64,000 nt of DNA. Source: Prinia subflava. Taxonomy: Eukaryota > Chordata > Aves > Passeriformes > Cisticolidae. The stretch covers positions 434,001 to 498,000 of the forward strand of contig NC_086266.1 in the NCBI RefSeq assembly GCF_021018805.1. The letters are read 5' to 3'. A program made the translations under genes and the position numbers. Positions 57,604-64,000 of the stretch are shown in pieces; position 1 is the stretch's first letter; every line of letters starts with the position of its first letter. The notes below the pieces were generated by a model. The model saw nothing but the letters and a program-made list of their open reading frames with translations. It had not been told where the DNA came from and did not search any database.

Positions 57604-57687
57604 TCTCTGCCACACGGCGGAGCTCTGCGTTCGTCTCCATCAGAAATGAGGGTGGGACTGCTGCGGGCAACCCAAAAACGCAGCGTG

Positions 57688-58206
57688 AGGAGCTGTGAGA
57701 GGGGCTGTGCCGGGAGCTGTGCCCGGAGCTGTGTCAGGGGCTGTGCCCGGAGCTGTGTCGGGGCTGTGCCCGGAGCTGTGTCAGGGGCTGTGCCCGGAGC
57801 TGTGCCCGAGCTGTGCCCGAGCTGTGCCGGGGCTGTGCCCGGAGCTGTGCCGGGGCTGTGCCCGGAGCTGTGTCAGGGGCTGTGCCGGGGCTGTGCCGGG
57901 GCTGTGCCGGGGCTGTGCCCGGAGCTGTGCCGGGGCTGTGCCCGGGGCTGTGCCGGGGCTGTGTCAGGGGCTGTGCCGGGGCTGTGCCCGGAGCTGTGCC
58001 CGGAGCTGTGTCAGGGGCTGTGCCGGGGCTGTGCCCGGAGCTGTGCCCGGAGCTGTGCCCGAGCTGTGCCCAGAGCTGTGCCCGGAGCTGTGCCGGGGCT
58101 GTGCCGGAGCTGTGCCCGAGCTGTGTCGGGGGCTGTGCCCGGAGCTGTGCCCGGAGCTGTGCCCGAGCTGTGCCCGGAGCTGTGCCAGGGCTGTGCCGGG
58201 GCTGTG
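57688..58206. repeat. 11-12 bp GC-rich minisatellite
   Basis: Variants of ctgtgcccggag, ctgtgccgggg and ctgtgtcagggg, about 45 units. Mixed 11- and 12-bp units keep all frames open, producing three overlapping long plus-strand frames rich in Ala/Val/Pro/Gly/Leu/Cys. At 57876-57916 GGGG runs are spaced by 7 bases, a canonical G-quadruplex pattern. Confidence 0.95.
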
Positions 58207-59902
58207 CCGTCCCCGGGCGCTGCGGGCCGGCCTGTGCCGGAGCACGGAGCTGCAGCCGCGTTCCCGGTTTAGGCGTCCCTCGGACATTGCCCTGCTCTCC
58301 ACAGCCTGGCTGGCAGCGCTGCCGCGGCCTGGCGTAGGGCCCTACTGGCTGGAGAAGAAGGCCACTGCATTCTGGCCTTGGGACAAAGTCTGCAAAGGTT
58401 TTGTGACCTTTCTTGATGGTTCAGGAATGGGGGAGAAAAAAATTGGATTTTTTTAAAAATGCTTTTTTTCTTGCTCTGGGGTTCTGCAGCCTTTCAGGCA
58501 CCTGAGTAACTGTTCTGATGAACTGCTCACTCCGCACCTGTGGTCAGACTGAGGGGGTTTGTGCTGGGTCACTAATAAAAAATAGATATTTGCATTTCTG
58601 TTCCAAACTGTTCAAAGGAGCAGTCCAGGCAGGAGCGATGGCACTCAGTGAGTGATTACCACATTGCATTGCTTGGCCTGTGACTCCTGTCTGTCTGCTG
58701 CTTTCACGCCAGATCTCCAAAAAGGCCCAGAACTCACCTGGGGATGGGTTTTTAAATGTGCATCATCTAATTCAAGTACAAAGCAGACGAACAGTCTTAT
58801 AATCAGTCACTCAGGTGCTTAAGTTAAAGCGCTATCTCTGCAAATCCAAACACCTGTTGATCTTCAATCAGAGCTGCTGGCTGCTGCATCTTTTCCCAAT
58901 TTATTTATTTTTAATATCTAGCTACTGCTATGGCAGCACTTCACTCTTCAATGCCATGGGGGAAACCTGAGCAGCTTTGCTGGCAAGAATGTCTGGGGAA
59001 AGCAATGTGATTTGTGTTTGTGCATGAGCAGTGACAGAATTGAAGTGTAAATAAGGGTTTGGGCTGTGTAAATCTGGACAGCAAGAGGTGCTGCTGGTGG
59101 TAATTCCCTGTGTCCCAGAGGGAGGAGGCAGCAGGAGCTGTCTGGGCTCTGGCTCTCTGCAGAGCAGAGGATGAGGAAGGAAGCAGTGGACACACGGATT
59201 TCCCTGTCCCAGGTGAGCCTTTAGCACTTTGCAGCTGTGGGGTTTGTGCTGCCCCACGGCTGAGTCCAGAGTGATGCCATTGTGGGACCCAGGACATGCC
59301 CCATGGCTGTGCCTTGTGCCCCAGGACGTGGAGGGAGGGTTTCTGCATCAGTTTTTAATCCAGAAGGGATTTTGCTTAGGGAAGAAAGGAGGTCAGTTGC
59401 AAAAGGAGAGGTGAGATGCTGGGCAGAGGTTTGGCTTCTTCCTCTGAGGGTGGATTCCAGACAAAAGGTGTATTTATAGAACAGTCCAGAAATAGCGGTG
59501 TGATCTGTCTGCAAGACTCTTGTTCCCTGCCCAGACACTTGGGGTGGCTTTGCCATTTAAAATATTTTAGGCGCAGAGCAACACCAGCTGCCATCAAAGC
59601 ATGCAGGGAAAAGCAAGAAGTGTCTGGGCACGGCAGCAGCAGCAGCTCTGAGCCCTCTGCCCAGAACTGCAAAGCACTGAGTCTAATACCAACATCTCCA
59701 ACTTGTTTGTGTTTGGAGTGCAAGTATGGTGGAGAGAAAAACAGTTAAACTTTTCTTAATGCTTTTATTTGTTTCCTCTGCTGCTCAAGCCTGGATTTCC
59801 CAAGGGAGCTGCAGCTCAGCCCTTTCCTACTCCGCTTCCACAGAAGGGGACAGGGGAAGGCAAGTCTCACACCCAGATGAAAAGTAAAGCAAAGGGAGAT
59901 GC
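58207..59902. other. Intergenic DNA without recognised genes
   Basis: Moderate GC content, many short open frames, no recognised domain or splice-consistent exon. Confidence 0.5.
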
Positions 59903-60270
59903 TCAGAGGCCTGGAGCCCCTCTCCTGTGGAGACATGCTGAGGGATGGGGCTGTTCAGCCTGGAGAAGAGAAGGTTCCAGGGAGACTTTCTAGCACCTTC
60001 TGGCTGGAAAGGGGCTTTTGACAAGAGCCTGCAGTGACAGAACAAGGGGGAATGGCTTTAAATTTTCAGAGCATCGGTCTAGGTGAGATATTGGGAAGGA
60101 ATTCATCCCTGTGAGAGTGGTGAGGCCCTGGCACAGCCTCCCCAGAGAAGCTGTGGCTGCCCCATCCCTGGAAGGACCCTGAGGAACCTGGTCTAGAGGA
60201 AGAGATCCCTGCCCATGGCAGGGGGTTGGAACAAGGCAATGTCTGAAGTCTGAATTCTGTGATTCTCTGG
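59903..60270 (+). mobile_element. CR1 non-LTR retroposon, 5'-truncated 3' end
   Basis: Contains the CR1 landmarks in order: ggctgttcagcctggagaag, aatggctttaaattttc, gagagtggtgaggccctgg, ctgccccatccctggaag, aacctggtctagagg and ctgcccatggcagggggttg. It ends in a short attctgtgattctctg terminus, the usual CR1 3' octamer-type end. It lacks the reverse transcriptase part and is plainly inactive. Family recognition is from memory. Confidence 0.9.
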
Positions 60271-63074
60271 TAAGACCTGGGGCTGAGTTCTCCCACCCCA
60301 CTGGAGCCCTGGGTTAAGATGTGGGGCAGCCGCTGCCCTTGAGAGACAGCAGGGTTGGGTTGTGGGCTGTCAGGGCTGGAGGGAGATGCCTTCTCTGTCT
60401 TCCTTTATTACCAGGGTCTTGTGCCAGGTGCCCAGTGCTGCTCAGACTGTAGCAAAGAGCCTGGAGGAGGCAGAACTGGAAGCAGCCTTTATTTCTGTGG
60501 GAATCACTGGAGTCTCTTGGCAGTGGGAATGCCTCACCTTGCTCAGTGCTCCCACTGGATTAAAGCTCCTGGTGTTAGAGATGTGTATTTATGTTACCCT
60601 GGCAGAGCTGACAGTGCTTGGCTCTACAGGAGCGCTGTAAATCTGAGCCTTTCCCTGTCATCCACACTCCTCTTGATTTTAGAGCACTTGGTGGTACCTG
60701 GAGTATTTAACAGCACCTGGCTCTGACTAATGGTTACAGAAGCATATCAGATAGAAAGATTAGCAGCTCAGCTGTCTGATTAATATGTAAATGTACCCAG
60801 TTATGCGTGAGGGCTCTTAATGAAGTAGCTCACACTTCTGCCTCTGTATATCAAAGGTGATTGATGGAAAAGTACTTCAGGTGCCTGCTGGAAAGTGTAA
60901 AAGTTGTTTTTGTCTAAGTCTTGCCTTCAAAAAATATCTGTAGGCCTAGGGCTGAGATTTCCTGAGGGAGGAAAACCAACTCAGTCTGAGTTTAATCTCA
61001 ACTAATCCAAATTGTTGGCCATGTTCCTGCAGTATCTGTAAATTCTCAGATAGGAATAATCCATCAGGATCTTGTATAACAATCCACACGGTGTCTTAAA
61101 TAAACCTTCCTTTTGGCTGTGGCCTGCAGCTGACACCTCCTGTAAATTATTGGATGATACTTTAGAAGAAGGGCTGGAGGCTGAAATGAATGTTGTGCTG
61201 AAGGCAGGAGGGCCCAGCCCTGTGGAGGATGTTCTGTGCTGCTGCTCCCACCCGGGTCAGGTCACATCACAGCCTTCTGCTGTGTGGGGGCAGCTGTGGG
61301 GGTCAGGAAAATCAAATGAAAATCCTGAGGCATCCTTGGGTTTGTTTGTGGAATGCAAGAGGAGGAACAGCACCTCTGATCTCAGCCCTGAGCCAGGGCA
61401 GGGGCTGTCGCTCTGGGGGTGTCCCTGTCCCCATGCTGGGCACTCTGTGCCCCTGCTGGGCGCAGCTGGCAGCTCCTGGGGCAGCAGGCATAGGGTGTCC
61501 CTCCAGCCCTGGGATGTGCCTTTCCCTGGAAACATCCGGAGATCACGTCCTGAGTCAGGTCAGGCTTTCATCCCGCCCCTACACACCCCTGTGCACAGCT
61601 CAGGATCACTGCAAAGTGAAGCCCATTCTGCTTGACTGGCGGTGGAGTGGAAATTCTGCAGTGGCAGTAAAACCCGCGGTGGTGTGGCAGGGGGAGCAGA
61701 GGCAGCCTGCTCCAGGCTGTGCTGTGCAGCTCGCTGCTGGCAGATCTCACACAGATAAGGTGCACTGCAGCACCTGCTGCCACAGGAGTTCAGAGCGTTC
61801 ACACCCTGGCACAGCTCTCTTCTGCTGCCTCTCCTCACTCTGCAGGTATCTGGGGCTCAGAGCACCCCTCGTTTCCTCTCCAGGCTCTGGGAGCCCCAGC
61901 CTGTCCCCGGACCGAGCCCTGGCCCAGCAGCTCCACCTGGACCTTGTCTCTGTTGTCTCCCTTTGCCAGAGTCTCAGAGTGGCTGAGGCTGCAATTGCTT
62001 TGTCTAGAATTTTCCATGCCTCTAGCCAGGCTTTTTTTGGTGCTGGTTTTAAAGTCAGACCTTCTCTAAGAGAAGGAGTTGGAGCAGTGTGAAGTTTCCT
62101 TACAAAGGTGTTTGCTGGTGTCATTGCAGAAGTGAGCAAGAGGGGGTGACAGGGCAGAAAGGCCACAGTGCCACCAGCAGCCACACGAACCACGGCCACA
62201 CAGCTCCCATTCCCTGGATTCAGCTCTGGGGAGGAGCAGTGGGACACAGGGCCCCCTCAACACCCTTGCAGGAGAGCCCTGACAAGGTGTAGGGATGGCA
62301 GGGTGGGCATGTCAGTGAGGGTGGGTGCCAGCCCCTGGCCACCCTCGGGGCATTTCTCCAGAAATCAGCACTACTGCTGGCTCTGAAGGGTTTTTCCTAC
62401 CATCACATTTATTGGCAATCATTCACATAATTTTTCCCTAACTGCAGCAACCCGGGTGCACACTCTGGCATTTTTAAGTGTAGCTTCTGTTTCCTTCCAG
62501 TTCCTCTGATGCAGGAGAATCACCTCCTCCTAAGCAGTGGCTCAGATAGTGCTTTATTGTATTGCTGATGACAGATTGGTTTACAATAATTATTAGGCTG
62601 ATGTTGAAAGCTTTCAGTGTAAATCAATGCAATTAAAAAGAAAATAATATTCCATAATTCATACAAATATCTCTGTCAACGGCTAATGTTTCAGAAGAAA
62701 ATTTTATCTGAGAATTGTTCAGTCCCTGTGACACCAGTGTGCAGCTGACAATGCTGAACTGGGACTGTAACCCTGTTGTTTCTTTGTGTTTCATGGGTCC
62801 CCAGCACTGATGTGAAATGCTGAGGGGCTGAGAGTTCCCTCTCCTGATTCTTCATGACAGCACAAAGAGTCGGTGACCAGCACCTTGCTCCAGACTTCCA
62901 CGATCCTTGTGCTGCGAGTTCCCTTCCAGGAGAGGTAAGTAGGAGAGCAAATCAAGGGACATTTGGCTGAGCATCTTCCAGCCCCAAGGCAGGAGAAGGG
63001 CTCAGGGCTGCCAGGCTGATGAGCAGGAGTGGATCTGTGCTGTTCAATTAGAGCTGCCAGAGCAGGAACCCAAG
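60271..63074. other. GC-rich intergenic DNA with long chance frames
   Basis: Open frames up to 287 codons occur (for example 61229-62092), with overlapping frames on the other strand. None contains a recognisable domain or stable splice structure, so I do not call them genes. Confidence 0.5.
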
Positions 63075-63694
63075 CACAGACAGCCCTGGGCACTGCCTGA
63101 GCAGGCACAGACAGCCCTGGGCAGGGCCAGAGCAGGCACAGACAGCCCTGGGCAGGGCCAGGGCAGGCACAGACAGCCCTGGGCACGGCCAGAGCAGGCA
63201 CAGACAGCCCTGGGCACTGCCTGAGCAGGCACAGACAGCCCTGGGCAGGGCCAGAGCAGGCACAGACAGCCCTGGGCAGGGCCAGGGCAGGCACAGACAG
63301 CCCTGGGCACTGCCAGAGCAGGCACAGACAGCCCTGGGCAGGGCCAGAGCGGGCACAGACAGCCCTGGGCACGGCCAGAGCGGGCACAGACAGCCCTGGG
63401 CAGGGCCAGAGCAGGCACAGACAGCCCTGGGCAGGGCCAGAGCAGGCACAGACAGCCCTGGGCAGGGCCAGAGCAGGCACAGACAGCCCTGGGCAGGGCC
63501 AGAGCAGGCACAGACAGCCCTGGGCACGGCCAGAGCAGGCACAGACAGCCCTGGGCAGGGCCAGAGCAGGCACAGACAGCCCTGGGCAGGGCCAGAGCAG
63601 GCACAGACAGCCCTGGGCAGGGCCAGAGCAGGCACAGACAGCCCTGGGCAGGGCCAGGGCAGGCACAGACAGCCCTGGGCAGGGCCAGGGCAGC
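63075..63694. repeat. 31-bp minisatellite, 20 copies in register
   Basis: The landmark cacagacagccctgggca recurs from 63075 to 63664 at an exact 31-bp period, with no insertions or deletions. Variation is confined to a few positions (cagggccaga, cactgcctga, cacggccaga). Because 31 is not a multiple of 3, each minus-strand frame encodes the same 31-residue Ala/Pro/Cys/Leu-rich period, giving three overlapping long frames that are not genes. Confidence 0.97.
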
Positions 63695-64000
63695 TCCCAC
63701 CCTCGGGTGGAACCCTCGGAGTGGCAGAGCAGGAGAGCAGCTCCAAGCACACGGCTCCAGACCCTCACCTGCACCCCCAGGTGCAGATTTGCCATATCAG
63801 CCTTTAGGCACAAACTCCATCACTTTGGAACTGGGATTCACCCTGAGTACAATCTTGTTCTGGGGATCCTAAAGATCATGTGTAGCTCTGTGGCGAGCAA
63901 GAGATAAAATCCCCACTCAGATTTCCCTTTCTGTGGGAGAGCATTTGTGCTACAATTTGCTCTTTGTTTTTAGGAAGACTTTGTGACAGCCCTGGTGAGT
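63695..64000. other. Window end; possible microexon at 63974-63994
   Basis: A T-rich tract ending in tttttag precedes 21 bases bounded by a perfect gtgagt donor at the window edge. Nothing else is recognised. Confidence 0.3.

Noticed and set aside
57487..58456. Plus-strand open frames of 253-261 codons rich in Ala/Val/Pro/Gly/Cys
   Set aside because: They are produced by the 11/12-bp satellite, whose mixed unit lengths break any codon periodicity.
61229..62092. Plus-strand open frame of 287 codons
   Set aside because: It lies in GC-rich DNA with equally long frames on the opposite strand and has no recognisable domain, splice structure or start context.
63075..63694. CRISPR-like regular array
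   Set aside because: Repeats are directly tandem without unique spacers, and the context is a vertebrate genome.
62791..63813. Minus-strand open frame of 340 codons and two overlapping long frames
   Set aside because: They arise from the 31-bp satellite, which is open in every minus-strand frame; no unique coding sequence.
53000..64000. SH2D1A exons
   Set aside because: Expected downstream from human gene order, but I could not find its SH2-domain peptides in either orientation.

Overview
The window is nuclear DNA from a vertebrate, most likely a bird. The evidence is one intron-rich gene whose protein is nearly identical to mammalian cohesin subunit STAG2, a recognisable CR1 retroposon 3' end typical of sauropsids, short introns (coding part spread over about 30 kb), and GC-rich minisatellites. 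I see no bacterial, viral or organellar genes. The species cannot be named from the sequence alone.

Layout: 1-20532 is AT-rich non-coding DNA upstream of the first coding exon. It is either the 3' flank of an upstream gene (XIAP is the upstream neighbour in human) or the 5' non-coding intron of STAG2. It holds an A34 tract, small tandem duplications and one CpG-rich block at 13971-14510. From 20634 to 50975 lie 33 coding exons of STAG2 on the + strand. All are joined by GT-AG introns in consistent phase and give a 1261-residue protein, or 1224 residues if the 37-codon cassette exon 30 is skipped. The 3' UTR follows from 50976 with several polyadenylation signals; the best is near 52850. From about 53.1 kb to the end no gene is recognised. 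From about 55.3 kb the DNA becomes GC-rich and carries a CR1 fragment and two long minisatellites (57.7-58.2 kb and 63.07-63.69 kb).

STAG2 is the HEAT-repeat subunit of cohesin. With SMC1A, SMC3 and RAD21 it forms the ring that holds sister chromatids together and shapes loops with CTCF. The residues known to matter are intact: W333 and R369 (human W334, R370, in the pocket that binds CTCF-type F/YxF motifs) and D792 and K869 (human D793, K870, at the RAD21 interface).

The most unusual points are: two exons (6 and 29) with GC3 of about 0.90 and 0.97 inside an otherwise AT-rich gene; a minisatellite that grows directly out of the exon 6 splice donor, so each repeat is a decoy donor, followed by a 72-bp satellite whose unit looks like a 16-nt pseudo-exon; a last-intron array that grades from a decayed 63-80 bp unit into a homogenised 14-bp G-rich unit; a four-codon upstream ORF whose stop overlaps the STAG2 start codon; and a 31-bp satellite with 20 copies in perfect register. 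I found no convincing new gene system; the novelty lies in repeat and splice-site architecture.
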